Origin: Schoenoplectus triqueter
Lineage: Eukaryota; Streptophyta; Magnoliopsida; Poales; Cyperaceae
Assembly (NCBI GenBank): GCA_964058805.1
Contig: CAXKVV010000162.1
Span: forward strand, 1 to 33,340
DNA: 33,340 nt
Reading direction: 5' to 3'
A program made the translations under genes and the position numbers. Below, piece after piece: positions 20,015 through 29,492 of this stretch. The notes beneath the pieces are model-generated. The model did not search any database. It was not told the DNA's origin and was given only the letters and a program-made list of their open reading frames with translations. Each line of letters starts with the position of its first letter. The first letter of the stretch is position 1.

Positions 20015-23000
20015 GATCGTCCCATTTCTGTGCCCTTCTTCTATAAGGTCTTTGAATACCCAGCATTCTTCAATAGTATGACCCAATATGCGATGATAAG
20101 GGCAGAATTCACCTTCACCGGCTCTTTCTATGTCTGCGGGTCTTTTACAGATGGGAAGTGTCAATCCGCTCTTTAGGGCCTGCTCAAATATCCGAGCTGT
20201 TTTATTTTTCAGGAAAGAGTATGGTTTACTCTTCTTGACCTTGAGGGTTTGCATGACGGTCGGTTGCTTAGCTTTCATTTCTTCCCCCTTTGATTCGTCT
20301 ACTATGACAATTACCCGTTTGCCGCTATCGGGTGCTTGTCTTTCGGAGGTCCTGGAATGGGGTTCGCTCGTCACTTCCTTGAGTAGCTCGGAGTTATAAA
20401 TCGCGGTTTGCAGGTTTTCAATCATTATCATGATTTCATTGTGTTGCACCTTGATATCCTGCATCACTTCCCATTGTTCAGACACCTCTCTTCTATTATT
20501 TTCAACTTGGTGCCTTATTTCATCAATCGCATTCCAGACGCGACCTTCGAAATTTTCCCGCCATGAGCGATCTTCATTTATAGGCCTCGGCCTAACCGGG
20601 TTATCCCTTCCGCTACCGGGTCCCGTGTTGATCATATATGACTCCTCACTTTCATTATCTGTTTCGGGCCCTTTATATGGCTTCTTGAGGATATGATAAA
20701 TGATCTCTTCGTCAGATTCTTCTTCCCAGGGCTGACGATCATGGCCAGATTCTTCTCCCGAGGTGATATCGCCCGAGTTGTTAGAATCTTCGGAGTCTTC
20801 TCCCGAAGTTGCCTCTATGATCTGAATTTGAGGAGTGTTGGCAGGTTTAAAATTGAAAACGACCTCCTCCTCAGAATCACTTGACTTGATTTCGCTCGGC
20901 TTTATTTGGGCCTTATACGCAGCCACCTGTTTGAAGCGGAAGGTTGCTTCTTCACCCGACTTTCTTCCGGGTCTTTGGGCTCGAGTACCTCGGGGTTTGA
21001 TATTAAATTTGACCTCTTCTTCTTCTCCGGATGAGGTATCAAATTTAGGGCCTTTATTGAAGGGTTTCTGACCTGCTTTTGTTATAGGCCGGCTTGGCGC
21101 CACGGCGGATTTAGGCAGAAAATATTGGGCGTCATTGAACTTAATCTCATGCACCCCGAATGGCTTGACATCTCCGTCAATTCTCTTTTGCTTACCATTC
21201 TCAATATATTTCAGGCATTGGTGCAGAGTAGAGGGTATGACTTGATTGCTGTGAAGCCACGGGCGACCCAGCAACGCCCGATAAGAGGTTTCAGCATCAA
21301 TGACATAGAATTTAGTAGGTGCTTTTAGACTTCCACATTGCAGGTTCAGGGTTATAGCTCCCAGGGCCTTTTGGGAGTTTTGATTAAAGCCATGAATAAT
21401 CACCTTTTCATCAGATAGATTCTTCACATCTAAGGTGATGGTCTTCAGAGTTTTAAGCGGCATGATATTGATCGAGGACCCTGCGTCGACCAGGATGCGA
21501 CCAATCTTTTGCCCTCCGCAGTTTCCGGTGATGTACAACGGGCGGTTGTGGTCGACGGTGCCTATTAGGAGGTCGTCGTCCGTGAAATTTATACAGGCGG
21601 CCCGCTTGGCGGTGAATATGGCTTCTTGCATATTTTGCTCTATGAAGTATGACTTGTACTTCTCGGGATTTTGCAAGGCCTGGATTAGTACCTCCCTTAG
21701 GTCTTGTGACATCATCAACGCATCAAATATGCTTAATAGCGCTGGGATCTTACGCAGATGTGCCAACACATTGTATTCTTCACCCGTCGACCGGGTCCTT
21801 TCTGGGTTCTTGCTTGGGTTCTCGACCTCTTTGCCTTTATTCAGGGCCTTATCTTTTCCTTTATCAGAATCCTTGGGAGCTTGTCTCTCGGGTATATAAG
21901 TCCCGGACCGGAGCACGGCTTTGCACTCTTCGTTCTTGGTCCCAGAGGTGCTTGCTTCCCCTTCGTCATTTGGGAAGAACATCTCCTCTAAAGTTGGCAT
22001 ATCTTCGTCGTGAGAAGAATATACCATGTTGCACGAAGCACCCCAGATCTCTTCGCTTTCTTCTTTATTTATTTCTCCATCTATATCTTCTTTCTTTTGT
22101 CCTAGGGTTAGCTTCTCCCAGTCTTCTTTGGAGATGAAATGTTGAAGGGTGATCGCCTCGGGACTGCCCTGCTCGTACTCTTCAATTTTGTTCTTTTTGG
22201 ACTTATTGCTTCTATGCTTCTTTTTCTTCTTAAGAACCTGATCTTGGCTCTGGTCCACCTTATAATATACCCTGGGTTTTGGTGGGACCACTGGCGTGAT
22301 ATCGTCTTTCCATTTCATGCCAGGTTCTTTCTTGAGAGCCTTAAGCATTTTAATTGATTTCTTTGATAAGTGCGTAGTCCATTGCTCTTCTTGATCTTCG
22401 CTTAATTGGCCCGGGACTTTCTCTTCCTCATGAGAGATCGTGTTGGCCTGTTCATGGGCTGATGGGCTTTGCAAGAACCCTTTTGGTAAAGTAATTTCAT
22501 CATTTTTGTACGCCTTTTCGACCCAATCTTTGAAGACCCAGCAATCTTCAATTGAGTGCCCTATTATTCTGTGGTATGGGCAAAAGTTGGGTTCGTCCGA
22601 TTTATCGGCATCTTCCGGGCGTTTACTGGCCGGCAAGGTTAGACCATTCTTCAGTGCCCCTCTGAAGATTTGGGCAACTTTATCTCTTCTGAAGGAGTAC
22701 GGTTTAGATTTCTTTTGTTTGAGAGATTCAAAACTCCGTGAACTCCCTCCTGGATTGGGCCTGGGTCCCTTGTTATAATTGTTGCCATTTGTGCCGCTGC
22801 TGCCGCTTTGGGTATCTGCGTTGGCGACCATCTTATCTTTTAACGAGGTGAATGCCACTTTAGTCTCGGCTCGGGCTCCTCGTTGCGGCCTATTATTCAT
22901 GAAGTTCGGCACGGTGTGCGGTGACATCCTTTCCATATTGGATACCGATCTGAGCAAGTCTTTGAATGTGTTGACCTTTGTCACACCAAGAAGCATGCCC

Positions 23001-24628
23001 ATCCACCCGTCAATGTTTTTCATGATTAGGTTGACGGCCTCATCTTCGGTTAATGTGCGGTCGCATTTAATGCTGAGGTTCCGCCATCTATTAATAAAAT
23101 CTGTCATTGACTCCCCTTTCTTGGGTTTAGTGCTTGCCAGATCGGCTATATTTATTTTGTCAGACACCATGACAAATCGTGCCCTGAACGAGTCTGCCAT
23201 CTCGTCCCAGGTCCTGATGCTGTTGTTTTCTAATGAATAGTACCATTGGAAAGCGGTTCCCACCAAGCTTTGAGGGAATTGTCTTAACAACAATGCATCA
23301 TTGCCGCCCGTGTTGCCGCACGAGGCTACAAAGTGGGCCAGGTGTTGTTCGGGGTTCAGGTCTTTATTACCTTCCCCTGAGAAGGTCCTGAAACGGGGGA
23401 TCACATACCCTTTAGGATATTCTTCTAAATCGTATATGGCAGGGTATGGATGTCCACAGTTTTTAACGGGAGGGATAGCGTATCCACCTCCAGCTATTTG
23501 CATTTGCTGGGCAATCATGGCTTGAATCTCTTTCCGGGATATTCCCGTTGGTTCAGCCTCCACTTCTATGGTTCTGTGTGGATGGGGTTTAGAATCGACG
23601 GGTTGTTTTCCCTTATGATTGCTTTTGGTACTGTGGACCCCTTCTTGACGGGAGCTACCAGCTTTGAAATTGGCGTCTTGTGATTCTTGCAATGACTTGA
23701 CCGCCTTAATCAGTTCTTCATTTTGTTTCAACATGGTAGCGATTAGTTCCCGTTGCCTAATCAGCTCTTCGTCCCGTGCCTCGATGTGGCCTTTTAATAT
23801 TTCTATTTCATCGATGGGCATTTCGGGACGTGTTTCAACGTCATCTTCGTTATCGAAGAGATCAGGGTTTTCGTTGTGGTCTTCCCCTTCCCTGCTATTG
23901 CCCTCGGGGTTGACTCTCTTGGGTGGTCTCCCTTTTCTACCATTATTTTTGTTGGTATTGGTGACGTGAGCTTGATTGGGCGGGGACTGGTCATCCTGGA
24001 CCATATTCATCTCCCCATCAGTATCTGGGTCAGTATCGTAACTTATACTGATGGTATTGACTGAGAAGTGCTCCTCATAGCGAGCGGTTCTTCTCTTCTT
24101 CTTTGCTTGGTCAGGAGCAGTTATTTTTAAGTTGTTGAGTGGTATTCTCGAGCCTAATCGACTGAATACACTCTTTTGACCTAAGCGGTTGAATACGCTC
24201 TCGGATGAAGCGTTGGATTTGCCGGCCTTGCTGGGCTGGGTTTGAGACTGGGGCTTTGTTGGCTGGGAACCCTTCGGGACCCACACCTGCTGGGTGCTAG
24301 GTGTTGCCTTTGGTATAGACCTCCTCGGGTTCGGAGTTGAGGCAATGGCTTGCGGCTGAGCCATGCCTTGAGAGTGATCGGGGCGGGAGACATATCGTCT
24401 CGACCTAGCGTTCTTGACGCTCTTCCTCTGTTTGAGGGCCCTGTGAGCCTTATAGATGGCTTCTGCAGGGGTTTGAGACTTATCCTGGCGGCGCTGAGGC
24501 CTTTGATTTGGGCGAGGTGTGGGCTTAGGCACCTCCCATGCCTGGCGGAGCTGGCCTGTGGCTGAGTTCTTGGCCACTATGCGGAGGGCTGTGAATTTGT
24601 TGGAGACTGGGATGGCTGGCCTAGCCAC
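20012..24628 (-). CDS. gag: Gag-protease polyprotein
   Basis: The 1538-residue frame is counted from a GTG at 24628; the frame is actually open from 24715, and the true start is probably upstream in another frame (see 24577-24984). Domains: a basic, Pro/Gln-rich N-terminus; an SVFNRLG/SVFSRLG pair (144-159); a charged, probably coiled-coil segment (270-315); the Retrotrans_gag capsid-like domain (about 405-570, with a WRN motif at 515-517); a CHHC zinc knuckle CPYHRIIGHSIEDC (683-696); Lys-rich and acidic linkers. The aspartic protease has ILVDAGSS (1045-1052) and ALLGRPWL (1118-1125). An acidic region follows with repeated EEEVxFNxKP-like motifs (1195-1335). Last is a second CHHC knuckle CPYHRILGHTIEEC (1509-1522). 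Gag builds the particle, the knuckles should bind RNA, and the protease processes the polyprotein. Confidence 0.93.
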   Translation of the reverse strand: MARPAIPVSNKFTALRIVAKNSATGQLRQAWEVPKPTPRPNQRPQRRQDKSQTPAEAIYKAHRALKQRKSVKNARSRRYVSRPDHSQGMAQPQAIASTPNPRRSIPKATPSTQQVWVPKGSQPTKPQSQTQPSKAGKSNASSESVFNRLGQKSVFSRLGSRIPLNNLKITAPDQAKKKRRTARYEEHFSVNTISISYDTDPDTDGEMNMVQDDQSPPNQAHVTNTNKNNGRKGRPPKRVNPEGNSREGEDHNENPDLFDNEDDVETRPEMPIDEIEILKGHIEARDEELIRQRELIATMLKQNEELIKAVKSLQESQDANFKAGSSRQEGVHSTKSNHKGKQPVDSKPHPHRTIEVEAEPTGISRKEIQAMIAQQMQIAGGGYAIPPVKNCGHPYPAIYDLEEYPKGYVIPRFRTFSGEGNKDLNPEQHLAHFVASCGNTGGNDALLLRQFPQSLVGTAFQWYYSLENNSIRTWDEMADSFRARFVMVSDKINIADLASTKPKKGESMTDFINRWRNLSIKCDRTLTEDEAVNLIMKNIDGWMGMLLGVTKVNTFKDLLRSVSNMERMSPHTVPNFMNNRPQRGARAETKVAFTSLKDKMVANADTQSGSSGTNGNNYNKGPRPNPGGSSRSFESLKQKKSKPYSFRRDKVAQIFRGALKNGLTLPASKRPEDADKSDEPNFCPYHRIIGHSIEDCWVFKDWVEKAYKNDEITLPKGFLQSPSAHEQANTISHEEEKVPGQLSEDQEEQWTTHLSKKSIKMLKALKKEPGMKWKDDITPVVPPKPRVYYKVDQSQDQVLKKKKKHRSNKSKKNKIEEYEQGSPEAITLQHFISKEDWEKLTLGQKKEDIDGEINKEESEEIWGASCNMVYSSHDEDMPTLEEMFFPNDEGEASTSGTKNEECKAVLRSGTYIPERQAPKDSDKGKDKALNKGKEVENPSKNPERTRSTGEEYNVLAHLRKIPALLSIFDALMMSQDLREVLIQALQNPEKYKSYFIEQNMQEAIFTAKRAACINFTDDDLLIGTVDHNRPLYITGNCGGQKIGRILVDAGSSINIMPLKTLKTITLDVKNLSDEKVIIHGFNQNSQKALGAITLNLQCGSLKAPTKFYVIDAETSYRALLGRPWLHSNQVIPSTLHQCLKYIENGKQKRIDGDVKPFGVHEIKFNDAQYFLPKSAVAPSRPITKAGQKPFNKGPKFDTSSGEEEEVKFNIKPRGTRAQRPGRKSGEEATFRFKQVAAYKAQIKPSEIKSSDSEEEVVFNFKPANTPQIQIIEATSGEDSEDSNNSGDITSGEESGHDRQPWEEESDEEIIYHILKKPYKGPETDNESEESYMINTGPGSGRDNPVRPRPINEDRSWRENFEGRVWNAIDEIRHQVENNRREVSEQWEVMQDIKVQHNEIMIMIENLQTAIYNSELLKEVTSEPHSRTSERQAPDSGKRVIVIVDESKGEEMKAKQPTVMQTLKVKKSKPYSFLKNKTARIFEQALKSGLTLPICKRPADIERAGEGEFCPYHRILGHTIEECWVFKDLIEEGHRNGTI

Positions 24629-24984
24629 CAGCTGGTTTTGGTATGCATCCAGGGCCCTCTTCCTGGACGCTTGAGAGTTACGGGCAGTTCGGGCTGCGAC
24701 CTTGGGGCTGTCTTCTTAGACGGTCGTCTTCTCCTCTTCGGGGAGGCAGTAGGAGAGGCCATGACATTGTTTGAGATCCCCTTGGGAGTTAGGGTGATCG
24801 ATTCTTCCTCCTCGTCCGAAATGGAGATCTGGACGGTTGCGGGAGTGAAGGCGGCCACTGGAGCTGGGCCGTAGACAGTGAGTTCTTGCGGGATGGTCCC
24901 GAAGAACATGAAGAGCTTGCCCTCTGGGCTCTGTGCAGGAGTGACGGTGTAGGGAGCGAGGTTGAAGTTTCCAAAGAATGCCAT
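24577..24984 (-). CDS. gag: Gag N-terminus, separated by a frameshift
   Basis: An ATG at 24984-24982, with G at -3 and G at +4, opens MAFFGNFNLAPYTV and runs to a stop at 24577. This frame is shifted relative to the main gag frame, which is open from 24715, so the two overlap by about 140 nt. The end of this frame becomes Trp- and Ser-rich and unlike Gag. The main frame reads VAARTARNSQASRKRALDAY just after 24700, which continues the basic character of SPKRRRRPSKKTAPR. The simplest reading is a single 1-base change near 24695-24712 (a CCCC run) in an originally continuous gag. Programmed frameshifting or a sequencing error are alternatives. An in-frame ATG at 25023 also exists but lies upstream of the acceptor-like site. 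Confidence 0.7.
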   Translation of the reverse strand: MAFFGNFNLAPYTVTPAQSPEGKLFMFFGTIPQELTVYGPAPVAAFTPATVQISISDEEEESITLTPKGISNNVMASPTASPKRRRRPSKKTAPRSQPELPVTLKRPGRGPWMHTKTSWWLGQPSQSPTNSQPSA

Positions 24985-24987
24985 TTC

Positions 24988-25025
24988 CTGCAAAAACAAA
25001 AACACTTGAAAATTATTAGTCATTT
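24988..25025 (-). promoter_or_regulatory. 3' splice acceptor just before gag
   Basis: On the minus strand a branch-point-like GACTAAT is followed by GTGTTTTTGTTTTTGCAG, then G and AA before the gag ATG. The last intron base would be 24988. This matches a strong plant acceptor. Its proposed partner is the donor at 29314 in the 5' LTR. Confidence 0.6.
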
Positions 25026-25100
25026 TAGCACATAGAAGACCACTTGTATCTCTTAACTATTCTATTTGCCTCTCTCTTTCAGAGATAAGAGGAGAATCTA

Positions 25101-25119
25101 GGTCCCACTGGGCGTGCCA
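25101..25119 (-). other. Primer-binding site
   Basis: On the minus strand TGGCACGCCCAGTGGGACC begins 5 nt (GGATC) after the CA end of the 5' LTR. It starts with TGG, the complement of tRNA CCA. The position is as expected for minus-strand priming. I could not match it confidently to a particular plant tRNA. Confidence 0.75.
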
Positions 25120-25442
25120 GATCCTGTGCGACCCTTTTTCGCGCGCCGCCGCACCGCCGCCGGGCGATGGGTTTTGCGGAAGAAGGACACGGAGATCCCT
25201 CCCGAGCGTGCATATGCTGGGTGTCGGCTGATTCTGCCGTTTAGAGATATTTGGATGCACATTCAGGGGGTTTTTTAGTGATTGTGAGTTCTTGTAGATT
25301 CCGGTGGGCGCAAGCCCCCACCGTTAATTACCCTGGGCTACTAACCTCGAGGCACCTCTGGATCTTTGAAAGAGAGAAGCAAATAGTATAGTTAAAAGAT
25401 GGTCAAGTGGTCATCTAGGTTTATAAAAGGGGTCTACGGAAG

Positions 25443-25683
25443 ATGAACCTACAAACAGATCGGTTCAATCTATGGAAGACAAACCTACAAACAGATCGGT
25501 TTTGTCCTATGGAAGACGAACCTACAAACAGATCGGTTCAGTCTATGCCACCTCGAGATGTAACCTTACCTACAGACCAGGTTAATCTCTTTAGAGGGGC
25601 TCGAGGTGAGTCTACATACAGAACAACTCGACCTCCGTTGATCTAGAAGATAAACCTACAAACAGACCGGTTCAATCTTAACT
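25443..25683. repeat. Tandem repeats near the U5 end of the 5' LTR
   Basis: This is the counterpart of 8321-8561: three close copies of CCTACAAACAGATCGGTTC plus degenerate copies, with no difference seen in the translated frame across it. Confidence 0.75.
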
Positions 25684-26046
25684 AGTCAACAACCAATCAC
25701 ACAAAATACAACTCGAAGCGCTGAGCCGGTTGATCTTGAGGTTGGTGAATCAGGAGAAGGGTGGATATGGCCCACGTGTTTCTTCTCACCGATCTTCTAG
25801 ATCATGAATTCGAAGCACTAAGCCGATTCATAAACCTAGGAAACACAATTGCACACAATGTCAAACTTGAAGCGCTGAGCCAGTTCAACATTGAGGCATG
25901 TGTTAGTGAAGGAACCTACCTACAGAACGGTTCACATTCACTGTTTTGTGGATGAATCTACCTACAGAACGATTCAATCTCACAGTCTCGGAAAATGAGC
26001 CAGGAGACAAACTTATCGACGGATAAGTTCAGTCTTGCTAGCTCAA

Positions 26047-26744
26047 ATGGTCATGAATTACTTGTTCATGACACCGAGTCATTAAGATGTCACTTCGCTC
26101 GGACATCGTAATGTTCTTCTTCTTCAAAGTCGACATATCTCTCCATGCTGATGTCGTAGCTTTGGTCATTCTTCAGCGAGCGTCAAGATGTTCTTGTCTC
26201 GACCAATCATTCTATATGTTGCATTACTTGTGCAAAATTATTATATTGCCCTACACCCCTTGTGTGAGCGTATTCAATCATGAGTTACTTGCTCATGGTA
26301 GTGAGTCATTAAGATGTCACCTCTCTAGGACATCGTAATGTTCTTCCTCCTCAGAGTCGACATGTATCTCCATGTTGACGTCGCAACTCTGGTTATTCTT
26401 CATTAAGCGTCAAGATGTTCCTGTCTCGACATATCTTTTCATGCTGCTATCGAAGCCTTAATCATTCTACGTCAAGATGTTCTTGTCTCAACGTATCTTA
26501 TTATTCTTCATCAAGTGTCGAGATGTTCTTGTCTCGACGTATCTTCTCATGTTGCTATCAAAGCCTTAATCTTCTCACGCCAAGATGTTCCTGTCTCAAC
26601 GCATCTTCTTCATATTGCTATCAAGGCCTTAATCATCCTACGTCAAGATGTTCTCGTCTTGACTAATCATTCTAAATGTCATATCATGTGTGCAAATATT
26701 CTTACGTGGCTCTACACTCCTTATGTGAGCATATTTATTCATTT
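26047..26744. repeat. Nested tandem repeats in the 5' LTR
   Basis: This is the counterpart of 8925-9622: a duplicated unit of about 227 bp followed by four to five units of about 45-65 bp around TCAAGATGTTCTTGTCTCGA. Confidence 0.75.
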
Positions 26745-26807
26745 CTAAAATGCACAAAGTCTATTATATAATATCTTCCATTATCATTCTTTATTATAAA
26801 GATGCAT

Positions 26808-26808
26808 T

Positions 26809-26868
<60 letters not shown>
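26808..26868. repeat. ATT microsatellite, 5' LTR copy
   Basis: This is the (ATT)n run matching 9686-9736 but about ten bases longer. It begins the AT-rich part of the LTR (about 26770-27840). Confidence 0.9.
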
Positions 26869-28956
26869 TTTATTTTTAAACTCTATTTATCTATGTAGAA
26901 AATTATTTACAAAAATAATAGGAAAAGGGGTTAACTATTTAACTAGAGTTTCATTTATATTTTTGGGATTTTTATAATAGCTAAAATAGTAGAATTTTTA
27001 TTTTTTTATTATTTCTAAACTCTATTTATTTTGTAGAAAATCACTTACAAAGATAATAGAAAATAAGATGGCTATGTTTTTATTTATATCTTCAAAATGT
27101 TTATAGTAGCCAAAATAATAGAATTTTATTATTATATTCCATTATGTTGAAACACTATTCATTATGTAGGAATTATTTACAAAATCAAAAGATAGCTATA
27201 TTATTTTTATTATTATTATTATTTTTTATTTATATATTTTTTATTATTTTTTTTATTATTTTTTTTATAGCTAAAAAGAAATCATTATTAATATTCTATT
27301 CTATTTATTATACTATTCATTATATCTATTTTTATTATTTCTATTTATTATCTATAGAAAAGTATAAATTTTTTATTATTAGTTGAAAATAGCCAGATGA
27401 AATTCATTATGTTTTTATTACAACTATTATTTTTATTACATTTTATTCATCAAAAGTATTTTTTTTATTGTATATATTTGTATAGAAATAAAAGAAATAC
27501 AATTCATATTATAAAACTATATTATCATTCTTTATTATAAAAGAAAATGTATTTTACTATTTATTACCATGGTAGTATATTTTTGTATATTTTGTGCTAT
27601 TTATTTTTATTATTCTTTTTACAGAAAATATCAATATAATATCTATTATTGTTATTATTTATTTTTTTATTTATCAAAGAATATAGCTAATCTCATTATT
27701 TATTATAGTATATTACTATCATCATTATTATTTCATGGAAAATTACTTGAAAAATCACTAAAATATATCTAGTTATTATTTATGATTTTTATTTGTATTT
27801 TTGGAATTTTTATAGTATTTAAAATGGCAAGTCAAAGCTAGGTCAAATATATCAATATAGGTAATGTCTTTTGCTTTTAAATTGTTTTATCATGATTATA
27901 TTTTTAAAACTGGAATATTATTATATAGAAAAATAGTATGAATAATAAGAAAATTTTAGAAACAAATTTGAGTCAATTTGGAGTTTGGGAAGACCTCCAA
28001 ATGATTTATTTATTCTTTATTTTTAATTTTTCTGTTATTAATTGACTATTGGGTCTAATGGATTGGGCCGAATCTTATTTTTTTCGTTTACAGCTGTTGG
28101 GCTCAATTGATTTCTGTTAGAATTTTATTTCTTATTAGGCCTCAGGTTAATTATTCCAGTCTTGGGCTTAAGTCAGGCTTGATTCTTGAACTTGGGCTGG
28201 CTGCTACCACTTTGATTTTGGACAGCATGTAATCTCATCACCTTCATCTGGACCGTTAGATGAGCATTCAGATTTATGCAGAGAAGATGGGTCATTTCAC
28301 TCTAGCCCCTAGTCCCTATCTTGACAACGTCCGTTGGATTGCGCCAAGATCTGTGCAATTCGTTTTAAGTCTCGGACTCCAGCGTTTCCTTATCATCTCT
28401 CCTGGTGTTCTTTGAGATTCGCGCACGGATGGTGATCTGGCATTTGTGTTAGTTGGCCGGAGATCGGAGTGCACCACTAGAATCGCCTAAGTCTCAGGCA
28501 CTTGGCTGTAATCTCAGATCTTGAATCGGTACGGTGGATTAGCAGTAGCGCCTGTACCACTTTCGGTACCAGTGGTAGTTTTAGTACCGAATTGATTGCT
28601 TCATCAATTTATCGCTTAATTAATCGATAAATTTTTGTAATTCTTGCACCAAAAGGGATCATCTTAGTGTGTCTATTATCTCTGTTGATTACTTAATCTT
28701 TTAATTTTTGTTGCCGGTGTGGTTAAGGTCTGGTATGCACTCGGTACCGATTATCAGCGACTTTGCAATTCTGTTCATCTAGGCTTCGTTCAGGCTTTAT
28801 GCACTCACATGCACACCTATTCCACTGGTTTGTATTGGCTTTGGTTCTTTTAACAAGAAAACTGATGCTTACTTGAGCCATTTCTTCTTCCAGAATGGGT
28901 TTGTCTCTTGGCTATGCCGTGAGACATTGAGTCTATGTAATCAGATTTGCAGCAGG

Positions 28957-29131
28957 ACTGGGAGGGTTACATAAACCCTTCGACCAGTGTCAAGTGTTGT
29001 AATGATCTTCTGATTCAAGTTGAGATTGGGAGGGCTACAAACCTTTCAACTAACTCCAATTGCGATTGTAATCCAATTGCTATATTCAAATTAGATTCGG
29101 GAGGGTTACAAAAACCCTTCGACCGAACTTT
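28957..29131. repeat. Three hairpin-forming units in the 5' LTR
   Basis: This is the counterpart of 11826-12000. AGGGTT...AACCCT stems lie at 28963-28979 and 29102-29118 with a degenerate middle unit. In the transcript they would sit shortly after the splice donor at 29314. Confidence 0.6.
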
Positions 29132-29248
29132 GAACAACACTTCTAGTGTCACATGGCCTCAAAGAGTAATCAATAGAGAAGATAAAAGGGAATTGAGGAA
29201 GAAGAAAATGAGAAAGGAAATGAAAATCAAAGAAATTCGACTCAAATC

Positions 29249-29254
29249 TTTATT
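29249..29254 (-). terminator. AATAAA polyadenylation signal in R
   Basis: AATAAA lies on the minus strand about 240 nt after the TATA box and 60 nt after the splice-donor-like site. If used in the 3' LTR (12118-12123) it would define an R of roughly 230 nt. AATAAA is common in AT-rich DNA, so support is positional only. Confidence 0.4.
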
Positions 29255-29308
29255 ACACAATTATCTACATTGCTTCTCCAAGAAAAATACCTCTCACAAT
29301 GGACGATT

Positions 29309-29316
29309 ACTTACCT
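29309..29316 (-). promoter_or_regulatory. Splice donor in the 5' LTR leader
   Basis: The minus strand reads AAGAG|GTAAGTAA, a consensus 5' splice site, with the exon ending at 29315. It lies about 178 nt after the TATA box. The roughly 150 nt between the presumed start site and this donor contain no ATG. The 3' LTR has the identical site at 12178-12185. The related LTR on the right has AAG|GTGAGT at a similar distance from its TATA box. Confidence 0.6.
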
Positions 29317-29483
29317 CTTAATGCTTCTAGGATGAATTAACAAATGCTCAAATGTCTGATCTTGATCAAGAGGATGGAGATTATTGTTTTTCCTTGCTTA
29401 TTTCTTTTCTCTCTCTCTTTTTCTCTAAAGGGGTATAACAACCTTTTTCTCTCCTCTTCTCTTTTTTTCTTTACTGTTAGGGA

Positions 29484-29492
29484 CTTTATATA
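29484..29492 (-). promoter_or_regulatory. TATA box of the 5' LTR promoter
   Basis: The minus strand reads TATATAAAG in CCCTATATAAAGTCCC, with transcription expected from about 29460. A purine-rich leader with AGAGAGAGAG follows, typical of plant LTR and gene leaders. Confidence 0.7.
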
